From contig WTGA01000099.1 of NCBI GenBank assembly GCA_011523765.1, positions 1-38,679 of the forward strand: a stretch of 38,679 bases of DNA, given 5' to 3'. Each line of letters starts with the position of its first letter. Positions within the stretch are counted from its first letter, which is position 1. Below, piece by piece: positions 28,960-38,679 of this stretch. The translations under genes were made by a program, and so were the position numbers. This stretch comes from Gammaproteobacteria bacterium (GTDB lineage Bacteria; Pseudomonadota; Gammaproteobacteria; Arenicellales; Poriferihabitantaceae). The notes under the pieces were generated by a model. It did not search any database, was not told where the DNA came from, and worked only from the letters and a program-made list of their open reading frames with translations.

Positions 28960-30231
28960 TTAAGCTGCTGCGGCCATCGCCTGATCGATGTCCTCGATCA
29001 GGTCTTCCACATTCTCAATGCCGATGGAAAGACGCACCAGGTCCGGGGTGACACCGGACAGGGCGAGTTCCTCTTCCGACAACTGCCGGTGAGTGGTCGA
29101 GGCCGGATGGCATGCCAGGGACTTCGCGTCCCCGATATTGACCAGTCTGAGGATCAGCTGCAGTGCGTCACTGAATTTGACACCGGCTTCCACCCCGCCC
29201 TTGATGCCGAAACTCAATACACCGGAAGCTTTCCCGCTGGAGTACTTGTCGAGCAGCGCCTTGTCCGGGCTGTCATCCAGGCCGGCATACTTCACCCATT
29301 CCACCTGGGGGTGATCTCTCAGGTGCTTCGCTATCGTCAGGGCATTGTCGCAGATCCGGTCCATGCGCAATGGCAGGGTTTCCAGTCCCTGCAGCGCGAG
29401 AAAGGAGTTCAGGGGGCTGGGTGCGGCACCGATATTCCTCAGCGGCACGACCCGGGCGCGGAGAATATAGGGCGGCAGGCCGGTTTCGGTATAGACGACC
29501 CCGTGATAGGACACATCGGGTTCATTCAGGCGTTTGAAACGGTCTGCGTTCGCCACCCAGTCGAAGTTGTTCGAATCCACGAGCAGCCCGCCGATAATCG
29601 TTCCGTGTCCGCCGATGTATTTGGTCAATGACTGGACGATGATATCGCAGCCCCACTCGATCGGACGGCACAGGTAGGGGGACGGAACCGTATTGTCGAC
29701 AATGACCGGCACGCCATGCGCATGGGCGATCTCCGCAACTTTCTCAAGATCCACGACATTCCCGGCCGGGTTGCCGATGGATTCACAATAAACCGCCTTG
29801 GTTTTGGCATCAATCAGGCTGCCCATGTTATCCAGGTTGTCAGGATGGATGAAGCGGCAGTCAATGCCCATCTGGGGGAAAGTGTGGGCAAACAGGTTGT
29901 ACGTTCCACCGTACAGGGTGGAGAGGCTGATGAAATTGTCCCCGGCCTCGGCAATCGTCAGCAGGGAATAGGTGGTGGCCGCCTGGCCCGAAGACAGTGC
30001 CAGACCGGCAACCCCTCCCTCCATATCCGCGATCCGTTTTTCGAGTACATCGCTGGTGGGGTTCATGATTCGGGTATAGATATTCCCGAGCTCTTTCAAA
30101 TCAAAAAGATTTGCCCCGTGCTGGGTATCGTTAAACGCGTAAGACGCGGTCTGGTAGATCGGCACTGCAACCGCGTTCGTGGCAGGATCATGCTTGAATC
30201 CTGAGTGGAGAGCTTTTGTTTCGATTTTCAT
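28960..30231 (-). CDS. metY: O-acetylhomoserine aminocarboxypropyltransferase / sulfhydrylase
   Basis: PLP-dependent Cys/Met metabolism enzyme: LALSSGQAATTYSLLTIAEAGDNFISLSTLYGGTYNLFAHTFPQMGI, QSLTKYIGGHGTIIGG, C-terminal HPASTTHRQLSEEE. Confidence 0.92.
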   Translation of the reverse strand: MKIETKALHSGFKHDPATNAVAVPIYQTASYAFNDTQHGANLFDLKELGNIYTRIMNPTSDVLEKRIADMEGGVAGLALSSGQAATTYSLLTIAEAGDNFISLSTLYGGTYNLFAHTFPQMGIDCRFIHPDNLDNMGSLIDAKTKAVYCESIGNPAGNVVDLEKVAEIAHAHGVPVIVDNTVPSPYLCRPIEWGCDIIVQSLTKYIGGHGTIIGGLLVDSNNFDWVANADRFKRLNEPDVSYHGVVYTETGLPPYILRARVVPLRNIGAAPSPLNSFLALQGLETLPLRMDRICDNALTIAKHLRDHPQVEWVKYAGLDDSPDKALLDKYSSGKASGVLSFGIKGGVEAGVKFSDALQLILRLVNIGDAKSLACHPASTTHRQLSEEELALSGVTPDLVRLSIGIENVEDLIEDIDQAMAAAA

Positions 30232-30638
30232 AGTATTTCCTGTTTGATGGATTTATCGTGTAACCTTGGTACCGCGGGGACCGTTGATGCGTACCCAGCC
30301 TGGGCAAACCTGATGGAGACCCGTAGAACAAGACCATTCGTTGACAAGCGGATTTGCTTATACAATAAGTGGACCAAAGGTTCAAGAAATAGTTGGTAAT
30401 TTGTTGAGGAAACGGGACATGGCCCGCGGGAGACCCGGAAAAAAATTTTTGACAAGGCAAGACTGATGAATTGGGTGTGCGATACCGGTCGCAGGTGCAG
30501 GATCATGAAGGATTCCGTCCCGATGCCGGACGGGATTCCGGCAACGTGCGGCCTGAACCCGCGAATCCGGGCCGGGACCCGGGCCGTGCTGCGGGAACCG
30601 GTGATTCCGCCCGGTTGCTCCGGAAGATCGCTGTTGCC

Positions 30639-31826
30639 ATGAGCGAAATCATGAAAGGCCATCCGGTCTCCCGGCGAAACCGGATCCCCCGGCAGGAGTG
30701 GGACCGGGCACCCTGGAACCGCTGGACCTTCCAGCATGTCAGGGAAATTTTACCGACTGCGGAAGTGTGGAAAGGAACAGGCCGGCCCTGGTCATTACCG
30801 GAAAATCCCGTGGAGGTGGGCAGCCTGGCATTTGCTTCGGATGTGGCGGCCCCCATGACCATCACAAACTGGCTGGATACCAGCTATACGGATGGGTTTA
30901 TCGTGCTTCACCGGGGACAGGTGGTCTTTGAAAAATATTTCAACGGCATGACCGAGCGCAGCCTGCACCTTTCCCAGTCAATGGCCAAATCGGTGACCGG
31001 TTCCGTGGCGGGAACGCTGATGGATCAGGGGCGGCTGGATCCGGATGAAGCGGTGACCAGTTACCTGCCGGAACTCGAGCGGACGGCCTGGCGGGGCGCC
31101 ACCCTGCAGCAGGTGATGGATATGACCACGGGCGTTCGATATACCGAAGACTATGAAGCGCCGGATTCCGACGTGGCCCGGACCGACATTGCATGCGGAT
31201 GGAAGCTGCCCCGGCCCGGAATGGATGCCCCCGCGTGCATGTGGGACCAGATCATGACCTTGACGGAAAGTACCCGCCCGCATGGCCGGGTCTTTGAATA
31301 CCGGTCCATCGAATCGGATGTCCTGGCACATTGCATGGAAAGGGTGACCGGAACCCGGCTGGCCGATTTGGTCAGCCAAAACCTCTGGCAGCCCCTGGGG
31401 TGCGAAGAGAATGCGAATTTCACGGTGGACAGTGCGGGCTACAGCCTGGCATGTGGCGGCTTCAATGCCACGCTCAGGGACTATGCGCGATTCGGGCAAA
31501 TGCTGCTGCAAAACGGTTTTGCCAATGGGCGGCGGATTGTTTCCAGGGACTGGGTCCAGGAGATCCACAATTCCCGGCCTGAGATCTTCCACGCGCCCTA
31601 CAACGAAGCAACGCCGAATGGTGCGTACCACAACCAGTTCTGGATCGAGGACGTCAGCAGGAAAGCGTTTATGGCACGAGGCGTGTTTGGCCAGATGATT
31701 TATATCGACCAGGACTGCGACATGGTGATCACAAAGCTTTCGACCTGGCCGGAGTTTACCTCGGTGCCGCGACTGAAACTGAGTCTCTCGGCCATCCGGG
31801 CGATCGCCGATTTCCTGCAATCCTGA
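30639..31826 (+). CDS. Serine hydrolase, beta-lactamase (class C-like) family
   Basis: SxxK motif HLSQSMAKSVTG; class-C-like fold segments EYRSIESDVLAHCMERVTG. Confidence 0.88.
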   Translation: MSEIMKGHPVSRRNRIPRQEWDRAPWNRWTFQHVREILPTAEVWKGTGRPWSLPENPVEVGSLAFASDVAAPMTITNWLDTSYTDGFIVLHRGQVVFEKYFNGMTERSLHLSQSMAKSVTGSVAGTLMDQGRLDPDEAVTSYLPELERTAWRGATLQQVMDMTTGVRYTEDYEAPDSDVARTDIACGWKLPRPGMDAPACMWDQIMTLTESTRPHGRVFEYRSIESDVLAHCMERVTGTRLADLVSQNLWQPLGCEENANFTVDSAGYSLACGGFNATLRDYARFGQMLLQNGFANGRRIVSRDWVQEIHNSRPEIFHAPYNEATPNGAYHNQFWIEDVSRKAFMARGVFGQMIYIDQDCDMVITKLSTWPEFTSVPRLKLSLSAIRAIADFLQS

Positions 31827-32024
31827 CCCCCCGGCAGGACAGCCGGTCCCCGCAGCACCCATCGGGGCATCCATGGCATTCCTTCCGGCGCAGGATGCCC
31901 GTGCCCGGCACGGGACTGTGGCGCCCGGTCTGTCTGCGCTATAATTTCCAGGGATTCAAAAGGGTTTTCCGGCTCCATGGAATGAGACGGCCGGAACGGT
32001 TTTCCGCAACGGGGGTACACACGA

Positions 32025-32771
32025 TTGAAACAGGTACCGGCGACTGAATGGTATCGCACAACGAAGATGGGGGATGCGGTGACACGCATTGATGAGCCCT
32101 ACATCAAGGCCTTTTACCGCTGCAATATCTGGCACGTGCGGGGGCGCGACCGGGACCTGCTGGTAGACAGCGGAATGGGGGTGGTCAGCCTGCGTGAACA
32201 CATCCCCCTGGTGACACGAAAATCCTGCCTGGCACTCGCCAGCCACACTCACTTTGACCACATCGGCGGCCACCATGAATTTCCCGAGCGTGCCGTCCAT
32301 TCGGCTGAGGCCTCACTGCTGGCCCATCCCACCCGCGCCAATACCCTGTCGGAGCGGTATGTGACGGACGATATTTTCACCGGCCTGCCACCCGAACCCT
32401 ACTCGTCGACCGAATATTCGGTGCGGGCCGCCCCGGCAACCCGGGTGGTTGAAGACGGCGATGTGGTTGACCTTGGAGACAGGATATTCGAAGTGATCCA
32501 CACACCGGGGCATTCGCCCGGCGGCATTGCGCTCTGGGAAGCGGCGACGGGAATCCTTTTTTCCGGTGACATTGTCTATGACGGCCCGCTTGTCGAAGAT
32601 ACCTATCACGCCGATTTGTCCCGGTACATCACCAGCATGAAACGCCTGTTGTCCTATCCGGTCCGGGTGGTTCACGGAGGGCATTTCCCCAGTTATGACG
32701 GCAAACGGCATCGTGAAATCATTTGCACATGGCTTGATGAGAAGACATCGGGCCATGGTCATGCACTATAA
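32025..32771 (+). CDS. MBL fold metallo-hydrolase
   Basis: HTHFDHIGGHHEF, HTPGHSPGGIALWEAATGILFSGDIVYDGPL; TTG start. Confidence 0.88.
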   Translation: MKQVPATEWYRTTKMGDAVTRIDEPYIKAFYRCNIWHVRGRDRDLLVDSGMGVVSLREHIPLVTRKSCLALASHTHFDHIGGHHEFPERAVHSAEASLLAHPTRANTLSERYVTDDIFTGLPPEPYSSTEYSVRAAPATRVVEDGDVVDLGDRIFEVIHTPGHSPGGIALWEAATGILFSGDIVYDGPLVEDTYHADLSRYITSMKRLLSYPVRVVHGGHFPSYDGKRHREIICTWLDEKTSGHGHAL

Positions 32772-32818
32772 TTCATCCGTGCAACCGATTCCCGTCCACC
32801 CTGTCCCGGAAAACTGAA

Positions 32819-33799
32819 ATGAACCGATTCTTGACGCTCTTCCTGGTGATTGCAGCGGCCTTCACGGCGACGGCCGCACCGGCCGGGACCAACTGGACCA
32901 TGGCCACGGCTTACCAGGACACCAACTTTCATACCCTGAACATCCGGCAATTTGCGGAAGAAGTCCAGCGCGAGACGGATGGCAGGCTGAACATTGCCGT
33001 CCATTCCGGTGGGGTGCGGTTGAAAATGCCTGAAATCAAGGGCGGTGTGGAAACCGGCGAGGTCCAGCTCGGTGAAATCCTGCTGTCCGCCTACGGCAGG
33101 GAGGACCCTTTCTTTGAAGTGGATGCGATCCCGTTTCTCACCCGGGGACAACGAACGGCCTGGGAAGTGTACGAGCTTTCCCTGCCGCATATTGAAGCCA
33201 GGTTGAAATCACAGGGGCTGTTGGCACTCTTCGCGGTTCCCTGGCCGGGCCAGGGGTTCTATACCCAACAGCCAGTCACGTCCACGAGGGATTTCCAAGG
33301 GGTGAAATTCCGCACCTACAATGCAACGACCAGCCGGTTTGCGGAGCTGATGGGTGCGGTGCCCATCGTGGTCCAGTCCCCCGGAATTCCCGAGGCATTT
33401 TCCACAGGCCGGGTGAATGCCATGATCACTTCCGCCGCAACGGGTGTCGACACCCGTGCTTGGGACTTCGCTTCCCATTACTATGACGTGAATGCCATGA
33501 ACAACAAGAACATGGTGATCGTGAACGCCGCGGCATTCAACGAACTGGATGCGGAGATCCAGCGGGTCGTCCTGCGCGCTGCGGCAAAGGCGGAGGCCCG
33601 GGGCTGGATCATGAGCAACGCGGTCCAGGCCGGCCTGACCGCCGGCCTGGAAGAGAACGGGATGACGGTGGAGCCGCCCGATCCGCGGTTCCTGGTCCAA
33701 TTGGAGGAAATCGGCAGAACCATGTTTGACGAATGGCTTGCCGGCACCGGGGAACGCGGCAGGGAATTCCTGGAAGCCTATCGTGCACTCGAACACTGA
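32819..33799 (+). CDS. TRAP transporter solute-binding protein (DctP family)
   Basis: Signal peptide MNRFLTLFLVIAAAFTATAAPA; FQGVKFRTYNATTSRFAELMGAVPIVVQSPGIPEAFSTGRVNAM, the DctP signature region. Confidence 0.88.
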   Translation: MNRFLTLFLVIAAAFTATAAPAGTNWTMATAYQDTNFHTLNIRQFAEEVQRETDGRLNIAVHSGGVRLKMPEIKGGVETGEVQLGEILLSAYGREDPFFEVDAIPFLTRGQRTAWEVYELSLPHIEARLKSQGLLALFAVPWPGQGFYTQQPVTSTRDFQGVKFRTYNATTSRFAELMGAVPIVVQSPGIPEAFSTGRVNAMITSAATGVDTRAWDFASHYYDVNAMNNKNMVIVNAAAFNELDAEIQRVVLRAAAKAEARGWIMSNAVQAGLTAGLEENGMTVEPPDPRFLVQLEEIGRTMFDEWLAGTGERGREFLEAYRALEH

Positions 33800-34178
33800 A
33801 GTGCACCCCCGGATGGGTGCTGACGGCCCGTTGCCGGTTTTCCGGCCACACATGCCCGGTTCACGTCCCGGCGGCAGGATTGTACGGGAATGGAGGCAAC
33901 CCGACATCCCGGTGCAGGAGCCTGGAACCGGTTGCCGGGTCTTGCCGGCACCGCCTGCCGCCGTGAACGGCACGGGGTGGTCTTCCACAACGATATTGCC
34001 CGGCGTACCGTCCGTTTCCTGCGGGAACGCCGGCCCCGAAGGTCTGCCGGACCGATGAACGCCTGTCCAGGCCGGGACGGAAACGGATTTCTTCCGACCC
34101 GGGATTTTCGGGTAGAATCCTTGGTAAGACAGGCGCATGGCCATGCGGTCCCGCCTGGTGGTGTGGAGAATGCGAACA

Positions 34179-35099
34179 ATGACCCGGTCCGAACTCAGAC
34201 AGCTTAGAAATGCATTTGGTACTTTTCTGACCGGTGTCACCGTGGTCACCTCCCGGGAAAGGAACGGCATTCCCAGGGGGTTTACCGCGAATTCATTTAC
34301 ATCGGTTTCCCTGGATCCTCCCATGTTGTTGATCTGTGTGGACAAATCGGCGGAAAGCTTCGATGTCTTTACCCGCCAACCTGGGTTTGCCGTGAATATC
34401 CTGTCGGAAAACCAGGTGGAAACCGCGAGTCTCTTTGCTTCAAAACGCGCGGACAAATTCGAGGTTGCGCAATGGTCCGGGAGCGGGACAGGCAACCCGG
34501 TTCTGGCAGGCGGCTGTGCTTGGTTCGATTGTGCAAGGGAGCAGGTGATCGATGCTGGCGACCACGTGATACTGCTCGGTCGCATCCTTTCGTATGAATA
34601 CAATGACGGGCTCGGGCTGGGATATGTCCGCGGCGGATTCATGAGCCTGGGGATGGAAAGGTCGGCGGCGAATGCCGCTGGCAGGAGTTCCAATGTGGTG
34701 GTCGGGGCCATTGTGGAGTGCAAGGGAAAGGTATTGCTGTTCGAGGACCCCCATACCCGCATCCTGCATATCCCCGCAAGCGGCTTGCGGGGGTCTGCAG
34801 GCAGCCTGACCCGATTGCAGTCTGAGCTGGAAAAGCTGGAAATCAAGGTGGATATGGGTTCACTTTTCGCCGTTTTTGAAAATGAGAAAACCGGCCAGCA
34901 GTCGATCTATTACCGTGCCAAGGTGGATACGGACCCTGCCCGGGATGAATTCTGGGGGTTTGAGACCATCCCTTGGGACCGGATTCCCCCCGGCCCCCAG
35001 ACCACCATGCTGAGGCGGTATATCGATGAAGCCGGGCGTCAGCGCTTCGGCATCTATTTTGGCAGTGACCGGGATGGTGAAGTCGAAACCTTGCGGTAA
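34179..35099 (+). CDS. Flavin reductase-domain protein with C-terminal Nudix-like domain
   Basis: LRNAFGTFLTGVTVVTSRERNGIPRGFTANSFTSVSLDPPMLLICVDKSAESF; C-terminal VVVGAIVECKGKVLLFEDP resembles the first strand of a Nudix fold. Confidence 0.8.
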   Translation: MTRSELRQLRNAFGTFLTGVTVVTSRERNGIPRGFTANSFTSVSLDPPMLLICVDKSAESFDVFTRQPGFAVNILSENQVETASLFASKRADKFEVAQWSGSGTGNPVLAGGCAWFDCAREQVIDAGDHVILLGRILSYEYNDGLGLGYVRGGFMSLGMERSAANAAGRSSNVVVGAIVECKGKVLLFEDPHTRILHIPASGLRGSAGSLTRLQSELEKLEIKVDMGSLFAVFENEKTGQQSIYYRAKVDTDPARDEFWGFETIPWDRIPPGPQTTMLRRYIDEAGRQRFGIYFGSDRDGEVETLR

Positions 35100-35141
35100 A
35101 TACGGTCCATCAACAACGATTGCAGCGGTCGGAGGTGCGAT

Positions 35142-36179
35142 GTGAGATTTTCATTGTTTGCCCATATGGAGAGAACGGACAATTCGGTTTCCCATCCTGA
35201 ATTGTATGCCCATTTTCTTGAACTTTGTGAAATGGCGGACCGGGGCGGGTTGGATGCCATCTGGGTCGGAGAACACCATGGAATGGACTTCACCATTGCG
35301 CCCAACCCCTTTTCCCAGCTTTGTGACCTGGCAAACCGGACTTCCCGTGTCCGCCTGGGAACCTCGACCGTCGTGGCACCTTTCTGGCATCCCGTCAAGC
35401 TGGTGGGCGAGGCTTCCATGGTGGACATCATTACATCGGGCCGCCTGGATATCTGCCTTTCCCGGGGGGCCTACGAGTTTGAATATGAACGGCTTTCACC
35501 CGGGCTGGATGCCTGGGTGGCCGGTGAAAAACTCAGGGAAATGGTCCCGGCGCTGCAGGCCATGTGGGCAGGGGACTATGCCCATGAGGGCAAGCACTGG
35601 CAATTTCCGGCCACCACCTCCATCCCGAAACCCGTTCAGCGCCCGCATCCTCCCCTGTGGATCGCGGCCCGGGATCCGAACACCCATGATTTTGCCGTCA
35701 AGCATGGCTGCAATCTCCAGGTCACACCGCTTTGGCAGGGCGATGAGGAGGTCGCAAACCTGATGGCCAGATTCGAGGCTGCCGTGTCGGACAACCCGGA
35801 TTTGCCCCGCCCCGAGATCATGGTGCTGCGCCACACCTTTGTCGGTGCAGACGAAGGGGAAGTGCTTCGGGCCGCCGAGGACTTGAGCGACTGGTATTGC
35901 ACCTTCGGTTCCTGGTTCAAAAACGACCTTCCGGTGACCAATGGATCCATGCCGCCGCTGACTGCCGGAGAACGGGCCGCCATTGACATGTTCTCCCCGG
36001 ACAATATGCGGAAAAATCACATTGTCGGCACACCGGATCAGGTCATCGAGCGGATCCGGTCCTACGAGGCCATGGGATACGATGAATTTTCAATCTGGCT
36101 CGACAATGGGATGAACCACCACAAGAAGCGAAAGACGCTCCGGTTGTTTATCGACGAAGTATTGCCGGAATTTTCATAA
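35142..36179 (+). CDS. LLM class flavin-dependent oxidoreductase (luciferase-like monooxygenase)
   Basis: GLDAIWVGEHHGMDF, RLGTSTVVAPFWHPVKLVGEASMVDIITSGRLDICLSRG; GTG start. Confidence 0.9.
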   Translation: MRFSLFAHMERTDNSVSHPELYAHFLELCEMADRGGLDAIWVGEHHGMDFTIAPNPFSQLCDLANRTSRVRLGTSTVVAPFWHPVKLVGEASMVDIITSGRLDICLSRGAYEFEYERLSPGLDAWVAGEKLREMVPALQAMWAGDYAHEGKHWQFPATTSIPKPVQRPHPPLWIAARDPNTHDFAVKHGCNLQVTPLWQGDEEVANLMARFEAAVSDNPDLPRPEIMVLRHTFVGADEGEVLRAAEDLSDWYCTFGSWFKNDLPVTNGSMPPLTAGERAAIDMFSPDNMRKNHIVGTPDQVIERIRSYEAMGYDEFSIWLDNGMNHHKKRKTLRLFIDEVLPEFS

Positions 36180-36189
36180 GCGCGGTCCG

Positions 36190-36987
36190 GTGGATGCCAC
36201 GCGATTTCATGGCGGTACGTGCTATCGCTTGGCAGGCGGGGATACCGCGGAACCCGTCCTCGTGTTGGTCCATGGAGTGGGCCTCGACCAGGATATGTGG
36301 TTGCCATGGATTCCGGTTCTCCGGCCGCAGTTCCGTATTCTGACGTACGACCTGTATGGTCATGGTGGTTCGGGCAATCCTGAAGGGCCCCGGTCTGTAC
36401 GCGATTTCGTGGACCAGCTGGAAGGCCTGCTGGATCATTTGGGGATGCCGGAAATCGCCCTGGCCGGGTTTTCACTGGGTGCCATCATCAGCCAGGCCTA
36501 TGCCTCCCGGCATGGCAGTCGACTGACGCACCTTGTGCTGCTGCACAGTGTCTACCAGCGGACCGAGGCCCAATGCCGGGCGGTTCGGGAACGGTATGCC
36601 ATCACCCGGGAACGGGGCCCGATGGCCACCGTGGAAATGGCCATCGAGCGGTGGTATACCGAATCCTACCGCTTGGAAAATCCGCATGAAATGGACCGGC
36701 TGCGGGCGGTATTCGCCCGGCACACGGGGGACGGATACCTCAAGGCGTACCGCCTGTTCGGGCATGCAGAAGCGGAAATGCGGCACTACCCGATTGACGG
36801 GGTAACCTGTCCGGCCCTGGTGGTGACCGGGAGTGATGATACCGGTTCAACCCCCGCCATGTCCGAAAAGCTGGCCCGGCACCTGCCGAACTCGGAACTG
36901 GTCATCAATCCGTCTCATCGTCACATGGGGCCGGCCGAATTCGCGCAGGAGATGGCAAACCAGGTCCTGTCTTTTCTGGTCAAATAG
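36190..36987 (+). CDS. Alpha/beta fold hydrolase
   Basis: LVHGVGLDQDMW, nucleophile elbow LAGFSLGAIIS, C-terminal NPSHRHMGPAEFA; GTG start. Confidence 0.88.
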   Translation: MDATRFHGGTCYRLAGGDTAEPVLVLVHGVGLDQDMWLPWIPVLRPQFRILTYDLYGHGGSGNPEGPRSVRDFVDQLEGLLDHLGMPEIALAGFSLGAIISQAYASRHGSRLTHLVLLHSVYQRTEAQCRAVRERYAITRERGPMATVEMAIERWYTESYRLENPHEMDRLRAVFARHTGDGYLKAYRLFGHAEAEMRHYPIDGVTCPALVVTGSDDTGSTPAMSEKLARHLPNSELVINPSHRHMGPAEFAQEMANQVLSFLVK

Positions 36988-37037
36988 TTTTACATTGGGC
37001 GTATGTTCGGAAAAATGTTCTCAAAGAGGTGAAATCA

Positions 37038-38513
37038 ATGCAGAGGTACCAACACTATATCAACGGCAAGTGGGGTGACGCATCCGATGGCGCAACATTG
37101 CGGTCCATCAATCCGGCGAATGAGGAGGAATGGGCGGAAGTGCCCGCCGCCACCGAGGAGGATGTCAACCAGGCAGTGGCTGCGGCGAAGCGCGCATTGT
37201 TTGAGGGTCCGTGGGGAAAGATGACCGCAACCCAGCGCGGAAAAATGATGCGCCGGCTCGGAGAGCTGATCGCCGGCGAGGTGGACCATCTTGGGGATAT
37301 CGAGACCATTGACAGCGGAAAACTGCTCAAGGAAACGCGCGGGCAAACGGGATACGTGTCGGATTATTACGATTATTTTGCCGGGCTGGCAGACAAGACC
37401 GAAGGGGCCACGCTGCCGATAGACAAGCCCGACATGCATGTTTTCACCACCCGGGAGCCCATTGGCGTGGTCGCGGCCGTGGTGCCCTGGAATGCCCAGA
37501 TGTTTTTGACTGCCACCAAGTTGGGGCCGGCACTGGCGGCCGGCAATACCGTGGTGCTGAAAGCCTCTGAAGAAGCGCCGGCCCCGATGTTCGAGTTTGC
37601 CCGGCTGGTTGACGAAGCCGGTTTCCCCCCCGGTGTCGTCAACGTGATTACCGGTTACGGGGAACCCTGCGGCCGGGCGTTGACGGCCCATCCGGATGTC
37701 GCCCGCGTCGCCTTTACGGGCGGACCGGAAACCGCTTCCCGGATCATTCAAAATACCAGCCGCAATTACGCCCATGTTTCCCTTGAACTCGGCGGCAAGT
37801 CTCCCATGGTCATCTTCGAGGATGCTGACCTCGAAGGGGCGGTCAACGGAATCATTGCCGGGAATTTCGGGGCATCGGGCCAAAGCTGTGTTGCCGGGTC
37901 GCGGGTGTTCATCCAGGAAGGGGTCTACGAGGATGTCCTCGCCGAGGTGGTGAAGCGGGCCGGGCGGATACAGATTGGAGACCCGCTTGGGGAGGATACC
38001 CAGATGGGGCCCCTCGCTACACGGGCGCAGAGGGACCGCATCGTCGCGGCCGTGGCCAGGTCCCAGGAACAGGGTGCGGAACTCCATTATGGCGGCAAAC
38101 CGCCTGCCCGGTTCCGGAAGGGTTATTATTTCGAACCCACCATCCTGGGTTGCCCGTCCCAGGAGATTGAAACGGTTCAAAACGAAATGTTCGGTCCCGT
38201 GCTGAGCGCCCTGAAATTCCGGGATGAAAATGATGCCATCGCCATGGCGAACGATACCCGATTCGGGCTTGGAGCCGGGGTGTTTACCGAGAACCTGGCC
38301 AGGGCCCACCGGGTCAGCGCAAGAATCCGTTCCGGCATACTGTGGGTCAACACCTATCGCGCCATTTCCCCCATTGCCCCTTTCGGTGGATTCGGCCACA
38401 GCGGCTATGGCCGGGAAGCGGGGATGGAGGCCCTGCTGGACTATACGAGGACGAAGACCGTATGGATCAACACTTCGAGCGAGCCGATGGCCAATCCGTT
38501 CATCATGCGTTAA
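37038..38513 (+). CDS. Aldehyde dehydrogenase family protein
   Basis: VVPWNAQMFL, FTGGPETASRI, LELGGKSPMVIFEDADL, GQSCVAGSRVF, EMFGPVLSALKF. Confidence 0.93.
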   Translation: MQRYQHYINGKWGDASDGATLRSINPANEEEWAEVPAATEEDVNQAVAAAKRALFEGPWGKMTATQRGKMMRRLGELIAGEVDHLGDIETIDSGKLLKETRGQTGYVSDYYDYFAGLADKTEGATLPIDKPDMHVFTTREPIGVVAAVVPWNAQMFLTATKLGPALAAGNTVVLKASEEAPAPMFEFARLVDEAGFPPGVVNVITGYGEPCGRALTAHPDVARVAFTGGPETASRIIQNTSRNYAHVSLELGGKSPMVIFEDADLEGAVNGIIAGNFGASGQSCVAGSRVFIQEGVYEDVLAEVVKRAGRIQIGDPLGEDTQMGPLATRAQRDRIVAAVARSQEQGAELHYGGKPPARFRKGYYFEPTILGCPSQEIETVQNEMFGPVLSALKFRDENDAIAMANDTRFGLGAGVFTENLARAHRVSARIRSGILWVNTYRAISPIAPFGGFGHSGYGREAGMEALLDYTRTKTVWINTSSEPMANPFIMR

Positions 38514-38679
38514 GCTGAAGTTCTGAAGGAAAATCGAGCGGCTTTGACGTTGAAACACTGTTAAATCAAACAGATCGATCGGGCGCGGTCGAAAATAAAA
38601 ATGCTCTGTACTGGGAACACGGCCGGCAGATCAGGGTTTTACCTTGAGCAGTCGAAAGGCCTCCTGCTGGACCGGGGTC

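Noticed and set aside
30232-30470. Possible SAM riboswitch upstream of metY
   Set aside because: No recognisable SAM-I or SAM-II conserved core could be read in the leader; a covariance-model search (Infernal/Rfam) would be needed.
1-38679. CRISPR arrays, transposases or prophage genes
   Set aside because: No regularly spaced repeats and no transposase, integrase or phage structural motifs were seen in the reading frames.

Overview
The window is a GC-rich, probably proteobacterial chromosomal segment of about 38.7 kb. At the left edge is an AbiE-type (type IV) toxin-antitoxin pair whose toxin reading frame is broken at a G5 run. It is followed by an MFS transporter, an SDR oxidoreductase, an AI-2E/PerM-type permease and a small cupin-like protein. 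The centre (about 7.4-28.5 kb) is a catabolic island. It has a Pot-type ABC transporter operon, a Rieske oxygenase with an ENFxExYH site, a DAO-type oxidase, three enolase-superfamily (MR/MLE) enzymes (two overlapping in tandem and hydroxyproline-betaine-epimerase-like), and a PhyH-type dioxygenase that appears internally deleted. It also has a non-pyrrolysine MttB-family methyltransferase, a TMADH/N-methylproline-demethylase-like flavoenzyme, an Xsc-like TPP enzyme, a TcuA-like flavoprotein and a Baeyer-Villiger-type monooxygenase. Together these suggest catabolism of an N-methylated amino acid or betaine, by inference. The right side carries MetY, a serine hydrolase, an MBL hydrolase, an orphan TRAP solute-binding protein, and a run of flavin reductase (with a Nudix-like tail), luciferase-like monooxygenase, alpha/beta hydrolase and aldehyde dehydrogenase. 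One tRNA-Pro(CGG) is present. Between it and the ABC operon lie an 18-bp perfect hairpin and the relic of a Calx-beta/autotransporter gene. All family calls come from reading motifs by eye; no database search was run.
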